A stretch of DNA of 64,000 bases from Cloacibacterium caeni (GCF_907163105.1 NZ_OU015321.1:1999001-2063000), one strand, 5' to 3'. Counted from the stretch's first letter, positions 35,178 to 43,446 are shown. Translations and numbers: made by a program. The notes: generated from the sequence alone by a model not told the origin.

Positions 35178-36473
35178 TTAGTGTGAGTAAGCTCCTTCAT
35201 CTACATTATTCTGTTGTGTACCAGGCTCTTCTACTTTTACAATTTTGTATAATTTATCAGAAGGACGAACTCTAAATTCTGTTTTAAAGGTAACCACATC
35301 AGATTTCGAAGCTTTAGTAGCCCCTTCTTTACCATCTACCATCATATGTTCAATTACAATTTCTTGAGAACCAGTAGTAGGACCTTGAATCAGAACTCTA
35401 TCTCCTATATTTAAATCATAGGCTTCAATTAAAAATTCTGCAATATTTGATTTTGGATAGAAATGTCTTCCTTTACCAATGTAAATTTTCTTTTGCGTAG
35501 CACTACTTCCAGAATTTGGTGACCATTCTCCTAATTCTTGGCCAAGATAATAACCAGTCCAGAAACCCCTGTTGTAAACCGTTTCCAACTGCTTCATCCA
35601 ACCTTCTACTTTCTCTGCAGAAAAAGTTCCATCTGCAATACTATCAATAGCTTCTCTATAACATTTAGTCACAGTTGCTACATATTCTGGCGCTCTTCCT
35701 CTTCCTTCAATTTTCAGAACCTTTACACCTGCATCTACAATTTGGTCTAAAAATCCTATCGTACAAAGATCTTTAGGAGACATCATGTATTCATTATCTA
35801 GTTCTATTTCAAAGCCAGATTCTTGGTCAATAACCGTATATTTTTTTCTACAATTTTGTTTACAAGCTCCTCTGTTTGCTGAAGAATTATGAGAATGAAG
35901 GCTCAAATAACATTTCCCCGAAACTGCCATGCAAAGTGCTCCATGACCGAAAATTTCTATTTCTACTAAATTTCCAGAAGGTCCTTTGATTTGCTCTTTT
36001 TCAATTTGAGAACAGATTTTTTTGATTTGAGTAATAGAAAGTTCTCTACTCATCACCATCGTATCTGCAAAAAGTGCATAAAACTTAACCGTTTCTATAT
36101 TGGTGATATTAATCTGAGTAGAAATATGTACTTCCATGCCTATTTGCCTTGCATAAGCAATTACCGCCTGATCCATTGCAATGACCGCAGTAAGGTCTGC
36201 TTCTTTTGCTTTGTCAAGTAAAGTTTTGATGATGGATAAATCGTGGTCGTAAATAATGGTATTAAGAGTAAGATAAGTTCTCACCCCTTTTTCTTTACAT
36301 CTTCTAGAAATTTCTGGTAAATCTAAAATTGTAAAGTTCATAGAAGCTCTAGCTCTCATGTTGAGCTGCTCTACACCGAAATATATTGAATCTGCACCAT
36401 TATCTAGTGCTGCTTGTAAAGAAGTAAAATCTCCTGCTGGAGCCATTAATTCTATTCTTCCGCTTTTTGTCAT
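35178..36473 (-). CDS. U32 family protein, TrhP (YegQ)-like tRNA hydroxylase
   Basis: 431 residues. It is a U32 'peptidase' family protein: an N-terminal TIM-barrel-like part (RIELMAPAGDFTSLQAALDNGADSIYFG), a VHISTQINITN strand, and four cysteines Cys181, Cys188, Cys204 and Cys208 (GHGALCMAVSGKCYL and NRGACKQNC), which in TrhP/UbiU-like proteins ligate a 4Fe-4S cluster. Length and the C-terminal small domain (RVLIQGPTTGSQEIVIEHM) fit TrhP, which makes 5-hydroxyuridine at tRNA position 34. A protease role is unlikely. A -7 box TATCTTTG (minus) lies at 36502-36495. Confidence 0.87.
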   Translation of the reverse strand: MTKSGRIELMAPAGDFTSLQAALDNGADSIYFGVEQLNMRARASMNFTILDLPEISRRCKEKGVRTYLTLNTIIYDHDLSIIKTLLDKAKEADLTAVIAMDQAVIAYARQIGMEVHISTQINITNIETVKFYALFADTMVMSRELSITQIKKICSQIEKEQIKGPSGNLVEIEIFGHGALCMAVSGKCYLSLHSHNSSANRGACKQNCRKKYTVIDQESGFEIELDNEYMMSPKDLCTIGFLDQIVDAGVKVLKIEGRGRAPEYVATVTKCYREAIDSIADGTFSAEKVEGWMKQLETVYNRGFWTGYYLGQELGEWSPNSGSSATQKKIYIGKGRHFYPKSNIAEFLIEAYDLNIGDRVLIQGPTTGSQEIVIEHMMVDGKEGATKASKSDVVTFKTEFRVRPSDKLYKIVKVEEPGTQQNNVDEGAYSH

Positions 36474-36553
36474 TCTAAAATGTAAAATTTTTTACAAAGA
36501 TATGTTTTTTAGAATTATTCTAAAAAGCTTATAATAGATAGATTCGATTTATA

Positions 36554-36634
36554 CTAATATCTTATTTTTTTCTTACTTAAAGTATAAAATAAGATAATGA
36601 AAAATAGAATTATAAAAAATAAAGTAGTCCACAT
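36554..36634 (-). CDS. candidate 26-residue membrane peptide
   Basis: On the minus strand an ATG at 36634-36632 opens a 26-codon frame: MWTTLFFIILFFIILFYTLS followed by KKKIRY and TAG. It has one continuous hydrophobic segment (about 16 residues) and a basic tail, the profile of a small single-pass membrane protein with the tail in the cytoplasm. A well-formed promoter (36666-36696) points at it, leaving a leader of roughly 25 nt. It lies 80 bp upstream of the U32 gene on the same strand. A/T-rich DNA can produce hydrophobic frames by chance, so confidence is moderate. Confidence 0.45.
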   Translation of the reverse strand: MWTTLFFIILFFIILFYTLSKKKIRY

Positions 36635-36665
36635 GATTACTAAAATTAATGATTTTGTTAATATT

Positions 36666-36696
36666 CAAATTTACTTCAACCTATCTTTGGATTCAA
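36666..36696 (-). promoter_or_regulatory. promoter upstream of the candidate membrane peptide / U32 unit
   Basis: Minus strand: TTG (36696-36694), 20 nt, TAAATTTG (36673-36666), a good fit to the Bacteroidota consensus. It drives towards the 26-residue ORF and the U32-ferredoxin-cyclo-ligase unit. Confidence 0.6.
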
Positions 36697-36763
36697 TACG
36701 TAAATTGTATGATATTCAATAACAATTCTAAAATTTTCTTAAACTCGTTAAACTTTGTTAAAA

Positions 36764-36790
36764 GTGTAACACTAATAATTTAGTGAACAC
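36764..36790 (+). promoter_or_regulatory. imperfect inverted repeat upstream of htrA
   Basis: GTGTAACACTAA (36764-36775), 4-nt TAAT, TTAGTGAACAC (36780-36790): 11 of 12 positions pair, with one gap. It directly precedes the -7 boxes TAATTTTG (36791-36798) and TAAATTTG (36802-36809), overlapping where the -33 element would be, so an operator for a stress regulator is a reasonable guess. Confidence 0.5.
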
Positions 36791-36840
36791 TAATTTTGCA
36801 TTAAATTTGTTATACATAAACTATAAAAGAAGAATTAACA

Positions 36841-38367
36841 ATGAAGAACAGTTTAAAACAATTATTACCTTTTGCTGTTGTAGGTATATTATCTGGTGCC
36901 ACAACTTTTGGTGCAATAGAGTATTTCAAAACGAATGAAAATAACAGCGATTTTTCTTATTTCCATACTGCAAATGATAATGTAAAATTCGCAGGAATAA
37001 ATTCCGCAAACGTGGGCGATGACTTTGTAAAAGCTGCAAAAACTACAGTTCCTGCAGTGGTCACCATTAAAAATTATCAATCCAGAAGTTCAAGTTCAAA
37101 CAGAATGTCAGAACAAGACTTATTTGAACAATTTTTCGGAAATCCTTTTGGAAATCAAAGACAAAACCAAAAACAACAGCAGCCTCCTAAAGATGTCCCT
37201 TCTGGATTAGGAAGTGGTGTGATTATTTCACCAGACGGTTACATTATTTCTAATAACCACGTAGTTGCTGGTGCAAATAAATTAGAAGTTATTCTAAGCA
37301 ACAAAAAAAGTTACGTAGCCAATCTTATTGGAACAGACCCAAGTACAGACATCGCTCTTCTAAAAATTGAAGAAAAAGGTTTGCCTTATCTTAATTTTGC
37401 CAATTCAGATTTAGTAGAAGTAGGACAATGGGTTTTAGCAGTAGGAAATCCACTGGGTTTAAATTCTACCGTTACCGCAGGAATTGTTTCAGCTAAAGGA
37501 AGAAGCATAGATTTATTAAGCCAACAGTCTAGAACTCCTATTGAAAGTTTCATTCAAACTGATGCAGCGATTAATCCAGGAAATTCTGGTGGTGCTTTGG
37601 TCAATGTAAACGGAGACTTAATCGGCATCAACTCTGCCATTTCTTCTAATACAGGCTACTATCAAGGTTATGGCTTTGCAGTTCCATCTAACCTGGCAAA
37701 AAAAATAGTAGAGGACATTAAAAAATTTGGTTTGGTACAAAGAGGATTCTTAGGAGTTGTAAGTTTAGACCTCTCTGATGATAGACAAGTTGCCGCTTAT
37801 AATCAAAGTCAAAAAGCCAACATCAAAGCAAGTAGCGGAATTATGATTACTGAAATCACCGAAAATAGCGGTGCTGAAGATGCTGGATTAAGAAAAGGAG
37901 ATATTATCAAAAAAATAGATAATTCTACCATAGAAACTTTCGCGGATTTATCGGCAGCAATTGGTAGCAAAAGACCTGGAGATAAAGTTATGGTAACTTA
38001 TATTAGAAATGGTAAATCTTATACTGAAACCGTAACGCTTAAAGACCAAAAAGGAGGAACTTCATTCCGAAGCAAGGCTGATTTATCTGTTACTGAAAAA
38101 ATAGGAGGTGAATTCGAGGTTTTAAGCGACCGTTTTAAAACTGATTATGGTTTAAATAGCGGTGTAATTGCAAGAAATATAGTAGAAGGTGGGGAGTTAG
38201 AAAGAATAGGCGTTTATGACAATTACATCATTATAGAAGTCAACGGAAAACCTGTAAATTCACAAAAAGATGTAGAAAAAATCTTAGATGGATATAAAGG
38301 AACCGTACAAATAAAATACGTAGACGAATACGGTAGAATGTACACCAGAGGTTTTAAAATGCCTTAA
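36841..38367 (+). CDS. periplasmic serine protease, HtrA/DegQ family
   Basis: 508 residues. An N-terminal signal or anchor (about residues 5-26), then the trypsin-like domain with a full catalytic triad: His140 (ISNNHVVAGAN), Asp170 (STDIALLKI) and Ser249 (NPGNSGGALVN). A Gln/Asn-rich LA-loop-like insert lies at about 88-118. Two PDZ domains follow (about 300-395 with RGFLGVVSLDLS, and about 405-505). It degrades or refolds damaged envelope proteins. It is monocistronic, with an inverted repeat at its promoter and a strong terminator after it. Confidence 0.95.
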   Translation: MKNSLKQLLPFAVVGILSGATTFGAIEYFKTNENNSDFSYFHTANDNVKFAGINSANVGDDFVKAAKTTVPAVVTIKNYQSRSSSSNRMSEQDLFEQFFGNPFGNQRQNQKQQQPPKDVPSGLGSGVIISPDGYIISNNHVVAGANKLEVILSNKKSYVANLIGTDPSTDIALLKIEEKGLPYLNFANSDLVEVGQWVLAVGNPLGLNSTVTAGIVSAKGRSIDLLSQQSRTPIESFIQTDAAINPGNSGGALVNVNGDLIGINSAISSNTGYYQGYGFAVPSNLAKKIVEDIKKFGLVQRGFLGVVSLDLSDDRQVAAYNQSQKANIKASSGIMITEITENSGAEDAGLRKGDIIKKIDNSTIETFADLSAAIGSKRPGDKVMVTYIRNGKSYTETVTLKDQKGGTSFRSKADLSVTEKIGGEFEVLSDRFKTDYGLNSGVIARNIVEGGELERIGVYDNYIIIEVNGKPVNSQKDVEKILDGYKGTVQIKYVDEYGRMYTRGFKMP

Positions 38368-38390
38368 TCATAGTTTTATAAATTCCAAAG

Positions 38391-38424
38391 AAAAAGCCTT
38401 TCAAAAATTTTTGAAAGGCTTTTT
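38391..38424. terminator. bidirectional terminator after htrA
   Basis: Perfect 17+17 bp palindrome, AAAAAGCCTTTCAAAAA and its reverse complement, followed by T-tracts. It ends exactly at the stop codon of the convergent gene at 38425, so it serves both strands. Confidence 0.9.
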
Positions 38425-38868
38425 TTATTTAGATTTAGGAAATTCTTTCCTTTTATTTCGTTCGTAAATTACTTCTACTATTTTTCCTCCTAACCATGCA
38501 AAAGGAAAATATACAATGAAGATTAAAATTTTATAAAATGTAGGATGATATGGGAAAACAATAATGTCTAACATGGCTATAAATAGCAAAATGAAGCCTA
38601 TAAGAATCGCATAAGCTACTTTAGCATATTTTACAATGATTGCCGTAGTAACACCACCAATTGTTGCTCCAAAACCTGAAGAAAGAAGTAAAGTCCAAAA
38701 GAAACCCGGCTTATTTTCTACACTTTTTAATAGAGCCCACCAATGTTCAAACGGAAAAAAACCTTCATAATTCACCCATGATGAATTAATTTTTACACCC
38801 AGCGAAATAACGACTCCTGCCATCGCCAAGCCACATAAAACGCCCAATGTATTTCTTAAAAAATTCAT
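38425..38868 (-). CDS. conserved small integral membrane protein
   Basis: 147 residues with four hydrophobic segments (about 5-27, 56-80, 84-106 and 112-130), an FWTLLLSSGFGATIGG glycine-rich second helix and a basic C-terminus (YERNKRKEFPKSK). An inner-membrane protein of unknown function, present as a hypothetical protein in flavobacteria as far as I can judge. It lies 3 bp after the RidA gene, so they form a two-gene unit. Confidence 0.75.
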   Translation of the reverse strand: MNFLRNTLGVLCGLAMAGVVISLGVKINSSWVNYEGFFPFEHWWALLKSVENKPGFFWTLLLSSGFGATIGGVTTAIIVKYAKVAYAILIGFILLFIAMLDIIVFPYHPTFYKILIFIVYFPFAWLGGKIVEVIYERNKRKEFPKSK

Positions 38869-38871
38869 GTC

Positions 38872-39252
38872 TTAGAACTGATGTGCAATCATAGAAATTT
38901 CTACACTCACATTTTTTGGCAAACAAGAAACCTCTACTGTTTCTCTTGCCGGATAATTTCCTCCTTCGAAATAAGATGCATAGATTTCGTTCATCACCGC
39001 GAAATCATCCATACTTTTTAAGAAAATAGTAGATTTTACTACATTCCCGAATCCCATTCCTGCTTCTTCTAAAATGGCTTTTAGATTTTTCATCACTTGG
39101 TGTGTTTCTATTTCTATTCCATCCAATAAATTCCCAGTAGACGGATCAATAGGAATTTGACCAGAAATATAGAGAACGCCATTAACAAGGTTAGCTTGTG
39201 AATACGGACCAATTGCAGCGGGTGCATTGTTAGTAGAAACTATCTTCTTCAT
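38872..39252 (-). CDS. RidA family enamine/imine deaminase
   Basis: 126 residues, normal length. It hydrolyses reactive 2-aminoacrylate-type enamines released by PLP enzymes. It begins MKKIVSTNNAPAAIGPYSQA and has NGVLYISGQIPIDPSTGNLL, the NLKAILEEAG helix, and the C-terminal PARETVEVSCLPKNVSVEISMIA with the catalytic Arg of the PAR motif. Cytoplasmic; co-transcribed with the membrane protein gene 3 bp downstream. Confidence 0.95.
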   Translation of the reverse strand: MKKIVSTNNAPAAIGPYSQANLVNGVLYISGQIPIDPSTGNLLDGIEIETHQVMKNLKAILEEAGMGFGNVVKSTIFLKSMDDFAVMNEIYASYFEGGNYPARETVEVSCLPKNVSVEISMIAHQF

Positions 39253-39327
39253 ATTTTTGTAAAATTATCTTGCAAAGATAAAATTTCTGAACAAATAAAA
39301 AATAGTGTTCAGAGATTCCTTCGTTTT

Positions 39328-41919
39328 TTAAAAAGTACTGCCACTTTGTTGGAAACTTCTTTCCTTGTATTTTACGGCGTCTTTTAAAATATTTGCTTTT
39401 ATGCTGATAAAGAAATCATATACTTTATATTGACCAAAAGGGACCCAATTAAAGGTAAAAGAGAAACTTCTTTGGTCTCTAGAAAATCCTAATCTGGTAT
39501 ACGCTAAACTTTTTGAAACAAAATCATAATGCGTGTTTCCGCTTAAACTCCAATAAGGTGTAAGTTTTACGCTACCATCTAAACCTAGTGAAGCTACACT
39601 TTTCCCAAATCTGGTATTGTTTTTAGAATAACCATAATTGGCATTAAGATTCAAAGTCCAAGGTTGATTAAATCGGGAGTAATTATCTTGATCAAAATAA
39701 TAGACTTCGTTTCGGATTTCTCCTTTGGTTTTATACTTGGTCGCTAAATCTTCTTTTTTTCCAAAAGTTTCATTGTTCAGAGGGAAAGAAAAATTCATGC
39801 TGAAACTCTGGATATTAAAATGCCCGAAATTCTCAGTTCTAATACCGTTTTCTTGGCCTGGAATAAATACAATTTGATAAGGATCTATCGAAACATTAGA
39901 ATTGACACTTAATTTATTTTGGAAGAAAGAAGTCTGTGTACTAATCGAAATCAATGACCATTTGTATTTATCAGCAGCAAAATTATAACCTCCAGAAATA
40001 TTTAAACTTTCAAAAATTTTAACTTTTTTGGTTCCTGTAGAATCGGTTTTACTTCTCACCTTCATCTCTAGGTTGTTATTGATATTGAAACCAATAGACT
40101 GTGTTAAACCTTGATTAGGTGAACCAAACATCCCTCCTTCAAAAATAGAATAAGTGGTTAAAACGCCTCTTTCGTCATAATAACTTTTGAAATATCCAAA
40201 CTTTGGATCTCCAAAATCTGGAGAATACGTAAATCCAATACTCGGAGTTACCATGTGTCTGATGGCTTGGATTTTAGATTTTTCACCAAATTTCAACATT
40301 CCATACAAAACGGTTTGCAAACTTGCAGATGTAGAAAACGTAGAATAACCCGTCAAATTTTTATTTAAATTTCTTTCTAAAGTATTGGTAACTGGATTGT
40401 AGTTCTTGCTAATTGTTTTAGTAGTTGCTACGTTATCAATATTAGCGCCTAATGAAAATGTGAAAAATTTAGCAACAGTAGTGTTCGTAGCGAGTGCAAT
40501 GTTGTTTTTAGCACCAGTTTGCATATTATCCCACATAGTTTTGGTAAATAAATCACCACTTTTCACTCCAGAAACATAGTTGCTAAATTGCAAACCTGTG
40601 TTGACATTAATATTCTCTAGAAGCCCAGTTCTTACACCGGTTTTAGGTTTAAATAAGTAAAACTGATTGGTAGAAACATTCAGCTGTGGCAATCTAATAT
40701 CGGTAAGTCCCGTAGTAAAATTTTGCGAATAACTACCTGTTCCCGTGATGGTTATTGGTAAATTCAAAAATCTTTTGGTAAAGCTCACCGTAGAGTTTTG
40801 TTGTGCATTTAGAGCACTTTGGTTAAAAATATGGGAGTTATTAACCGTGTTATTGTAGAATTTGTTGCTCGTAATATTTACAGATGCCGAAAAATTAAAA
40901 AACGGATTGGCTTTAGTATCTTGAGTATGTGTCCATGCAATATTATAAACACTGCTTTTGGTATAATTTTCTAGACCTTTTATTCCTCTGATGGTAGTTC
41001 CTATTTCTCCTCGAAAAGAACCATTGTACTTATAATTTTTTCGATAAGTTACTTCTGGCCTAAAGTTCCAACTTCCCTTGGTATAATAATCAAAGTAGGT
41101 TTTCACATCAAAATGCTCACCAATTGGCAAATAATACCCCAAACTATTCAAGAAAAATCCCACGTCTTGTCTTTCCCCAAAACTCGGAATAAGAATCCCA
41201 GCCATTCTTTTTTCAGAAAACGGAAGAATTGCAAATGGTAAAATAAGCGGTGTAGGAACTTGTTCCAGATACATTTGGATAGGACCTGTAATCAATTTAG
41301 AGTTACTTTTCCCTTTTACCAATTTAATATCTGGCGCAAGCAAATAATAATCTGCTATGGTATCTTTTTTCTTAAGGAAATATTCGTCTGTAGTATATTT
41401 TCCTCTTTTGAGATAAAAAACAGAATCGTTTACTTTTTTGGTTTTTTCTGCTACAATTACGCCTTCGCTTTCTTCTGTTCTGGCATTGTAAGCAATGGCT
41501 TGTTTGGTTTTATAATTGTAATTAAAACTTTCGTATTCGTATTTTTTACCACCTTGAGTAGCAATAGCAGGCTCTACCATTTTGCCTGTAGAATCTATTT
41601 TTCCTCTTGCGTAAATCATTCCTTTGTCCCAATCTATTTGGATATAATCTGCATTAATCTTCATATCTTGATATGAAACTTCTGCATTTTGATTGAGATA
41701 AGACATTTTTTTCGGAACTTCGTTTCTAATATTATCCGCTTTAGAACGTACAATATCATCTATTTGTTCTCGTTCTATTTTTACGGTATCTGTTTTAGAA
41801 ACAGCAGTTACCTTATCACTATTTTTAGGCGCATTTTCTAGCTTATTTTGTGCTAAAAAATTGTTAAAAATTAGGATAATTAAAATTTGTAAGGTATTTT
41901 TGAGACCGTTTTTAATCAA
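39328..41919 (-). CDS. lptD: LptD-like LPS assembly outer-membrane protein
   Basis: 863 residues. A signal peptide (MIKNGLKNTLQILIILIFNNFLAQ) is followed by a short OstA-like jellyroll (about 85-200: NQNAEVSYQDMKINADYIQI, YARGKIDSTGKMVEPAIATQ) and a large C-terminal beta-barrel from about 215 (PLILPFAILPFSEKRMAGILIPSFG) to the terminal Phe. It is the outer-membrane translocon inserting lipopolysaccharide in its Bacteroidota form. It is divergent from the amidase gene with only 44 bp between them. Confidence 0.9.
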   Translation of the reverse strand: MIKNGLKNTLQILIILIFNNFLAQNKLENAPKNSDKVTAVSKTDTVKIEREQIDDIVRSKADNIRNEVPKKMSYLNQNAEVSYQDMKINADYIQIDWDKGMIYARGKIDSTGKMVEPAIATQGGKKYEYESFNYNYKTKQAIAYNARTEESEGVIVAEKTKKVNDSVFYLKRGKYTTDEYFLKKKDTIADYYLLAPDIKLVKGKSNSKLITGPIQMYLEQVPTPLILPFAILPFSEKRMAGILIPSFGERQDVGFFLNSLGYYLPIGEHFDVKTYFDYYTKGSWNFRPEVTYRKNYKYNGSFRGEIGTTIRGIKGLENYTKSSVYNIAWTHTQDTKANPFFNFSASVNITSNKFYNNTVNNSHIFNQSALNAQQNSTVSFTKRFLNLPITITGTGSYSQNFTTGLTDIRLPQLNVSTNQFYLFKPKTGVRTGLLENINVNTGLQFSNYVSGVKSGDLFTKTMWDNMQTGAKNNIALATNTTVAKFFTFSLGANIDNVATTKTISKNYNPVTNTLERNLNKNLTGYSTFSTSASLQTVLYGMLKFGEKSKIQAIRHMVTPSIGFTYSPDFGDPKFGYFKSYYDERGVLTTYSIFEGGMFGSPNQGLTQSIGFNINNNLEMKVRSKTDSTGTKKVKIFESLNISGGYNFAADKYKWSLISISTQTSFFQNKLSVNSNVSIDPYQIVFIPGQENGIRTENFGHFNIQSFSMNFSFPLNNETFGKKEDLATKYKTKGEIRNEVYYFDQDNYSRFNQPWTLNLNANYGYSKNNTRFGKSVASLGLDGSVKLTPYWSLSGNTHYDFVSKSLAYTRLGFSRDQRSFSFTFNWVPFGQYKVYDFFISIKANILKDAVKYKERSFQQSGSTF

Positions 41920-41963
41920 TGGAGTGTATAATTTCAGGCTCCAAAATTAATAATTTTTAAAAA

Positions 41964-43235
41964 ATGAAGACGCATAAACACGCATTTAATATAATTTTAA
42001 CAGTATTATTTTTAATTTTCGCACAATTAGGCGCACAAAAGAAGTTTGTTATTGTATTAGATGCAGGTCACGGCGGTTCTGATGTGGGAGCAACTAGAAA
42101 ATACGAAAACATAGGATTAGTACAAGAAAAAGACGTTACACTAGGCATTGTATTGAAGTTAGGCAGAATGCTCGAAAAAAATAAAGATTACAAAATTATT
42201 TACACCAGAAAAATAGACGAATATCCTTCTCTAGCAGATAGAACAGACCTTGCCAATAGAAGTCATGCCGATTTATTTATCTCTGTACATTGCAATGCAA
42301 GCACTAAATCTACACCTTACGGAACCGAAACTTATGTACAAGGTCCAGACCAAAACAAAACCAATTTAGAAGTTGCCAAAAGAGAAAATGACGTAATTTT
42401 CTTAGATGATAAAGACCGCGAAAGATTCGCTTCTTACGACCCAACTTCTCCAGAATCATTAATTGCATTAAGAATTCAGCAAAGTAAATATCTAGAAAGC
42501 AGTTTGATTTTCGGAGGTTATGTAGAAGAAAATTTTGTAAAAAAAGACAAAAGATATTCCAGAGGAGTGATGCAGAAAAACCTTCACGTACTACGTCTAA
42601 ATGCGATGCCATCTGTTTTAATAGAAACGGGATTCATCAGTAATGCTGAAGAGGCGGCATATTTAGCTTCTGACAAAGGTCAAGATGAAATTGCAGAATC
42701 TATTTACGACGCCATTACCAGTTATAAAAAACGCATCGATAGAAACCAGAAAAAAATAGTAGAAGAACCAAAAGAACTTCCTCTGAAAAATGATTTCAGA
42801 ATTCTTTTGATGAGCACTCCAAACAAATATACAGTGGGAGATCCCGCTCTCAAAGGACTTAATTACATCTTAACCATCAAAGAAAATGGTTTGTACAAAT
42901 ACTATTATAGCGTAACTAATTTTGCTTCTATTAAGGAGAATAATCTTAAAACCGCGAAAGATGCTGGATTTAGAAATGCTACTGCTGTAAGTTTTATTCC
43001 TAATCAAAACATGAATACTGGTTATTACCGATTAGAAGTATACAGTGGAAAAGATAAATTACCTAACTCTTCACCAGTTATAAAATTATTAAAAGAAGTA
43101 GAAAGAGTAAAAGCTAATGGCATATTCTATTACACTTACGGCAATGTAAAATCTCTAGAAGCGGCTATTAAACTACAAAAAGACCTTGAAGAAAAGGGTA
43201 TTACCAATACTACAATAGAAAAAGTTTATAAATAA
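41964..43235 (+). CDS. N-acetylmuramoyl-L-alanine amidase (Amidase_3) with C-terminal SPOR-like part
   Basis: 423 residues, exported (signal about 1-24). Cleaves the stem peptide from peptidoglycan, usually in septum splitting. The Amidase_3 domain shows its zinc ligands His36 (DAGHGGSD), Glu55 (QEKDVTL) and His109 (SVHCNAS), plus the catalytic Glu in VLIETGFISN. The C-terminal 130 residues (YKYYYSVTNFASIKEN, GKDKLPNSSPVIKLLKEV, SLEAAIKLQKDLEEKGI) resemble a SPOR-type fold. It is divergent from lptD, both acting on the envelope. Confidence 0.93.
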   Translation: MKTHKHAFNIILTVLFLIFAQLGAQKKFVIVLDAGHGGSDVGATRKYENIGLVQEKDVTLGIVLKLGRMLEKNKDYKIIYTRKIDEYPSLADRTDLANRSHADLFISVHCNASTKSTPYGTETYVQGPDQNKTNLEVAKRENDVIFLDDKDRERFASYDPTSPESLIALRIQQSKYLESSLIFGGYVEENFVKKDKRYSRGVMQKNLHVLRLNAMPSVLIETGFISNAEEAAYLASDKGQDEIAESIYDAITSYKKRIDRNQKKIVEEPKELPLKNDFRILLMSTPNKYTVGDPALKGLNYILTIKENGLYKYYYSVTNFASIKENNLKTAKDAGFRNATAVSFIPNQNMNTGYYRLEVYSGKDKLPNSSPVIKLLKEVERVKANGIFYYTYGNVKSLEAAIKLQKDLEEKGITNTTIEKVYK

Positions 43236-43245
43236 TCAAGAAAAT

Positions 43246-43276
43246 TTTGCGAGTTCTAAAAAAGTTCTTATTTTTG
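43246..43276 (+). promoter_or_regulatory. promoter of the first tRNA-Glu gene
   Basis: TTTG (43246-43249), exactly 19 nt (CGAGTTCTAAAA...TTCT), TATTTTTG (43269-43276), followed by CACGCAC. It is a full match to the consensus and similar to the rplC and rpsL promoters. Confidence 0.85.
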
Positions 43277-43294
43277 CACGCACAAAAAAAGAAT

Positions 43295-43366
43295 GGCCTA
43301 TTCGTCTAGTGGTTAGGACTCAAGATTTTCATTCTTGCAACAGGGGTTCGATTCCCCTATAGGCTA
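43295..43366 (+). tRNA. tRNA-Glu (anticodon TTC)
   Basis: 72 nt. The acceptor GGCCTAT pairs with ATAGGCT (first pair G-U), D arm with TCTAGTGGTTAGGA, anticodon stem CAAGA/TCTTG around loop TTTTCAT (anticodon TTC), and T arm CAGGGGTTCGATTCCCCT type. The 3' CCA is not encoded (the gene ends in discriminator A, then CAAA). Confidence 0.95.
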
Positions 43367-43393
43367 CAAATTTTAAAAAATTTTAAAAAATAA

Positions 43394-43424
43394 TTTGCAA
43401 ATTAAAAAATAGTTTTTATCTTTG
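43394..43424 (+). promoter_or_regulatory. promoter of rpsT and the second tRNA-Glu
   Basis: TTTG (43394-43397), 19 nt, TATCTTTG (43417-43424), followed by CACCCAC. Full consensus match, 22 bp upstream of the rpsT ATG. Confidence 0.85.
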
Positions 43425-43446
43425 CACCCACATTTCAGAAACAATT

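Larger units (their letters stand above)
36474..36840. other. divergent intergenic region between the U32 gene and htrA
   Basis: 367 bp. On the minus strand it holds the candidate small ORF, its promoter and a closer -7 box (36495-36502). On the plus strand it holds an inverted repeat and two -7 boxes before the HtrA gene. A TTTTTAGAA/TTCTAAAAA inverted repeat lies at 36506-36526 and a TGTAAAA/TTTTACA one at 36481-36496. Confidence 0.6.

Noticed and set aside
35178-36473. U32 protein as a collagenase-type protease
   Set aside because: The four-Cys arrangement and length match the Fe-S tRNA/ubiquinone hydroxylation branch (TrhP/RlhA/UbiU), not an active protease.
41260-41676. 138-residue plus-strand frame opposite lptD
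   Set aside because: Antisense shadow; LptD reading is continuous with signal peptide and barrel.
43369-43416. AT-rich repeats (ATTTTAAAAA) between the first tRNA-Glu and rpsT as a mobile element remnant
   Set aside because: Short and of low complexity; the rpsT promoter explains the conserved part and similar A/T strings precede many starts in this genome.
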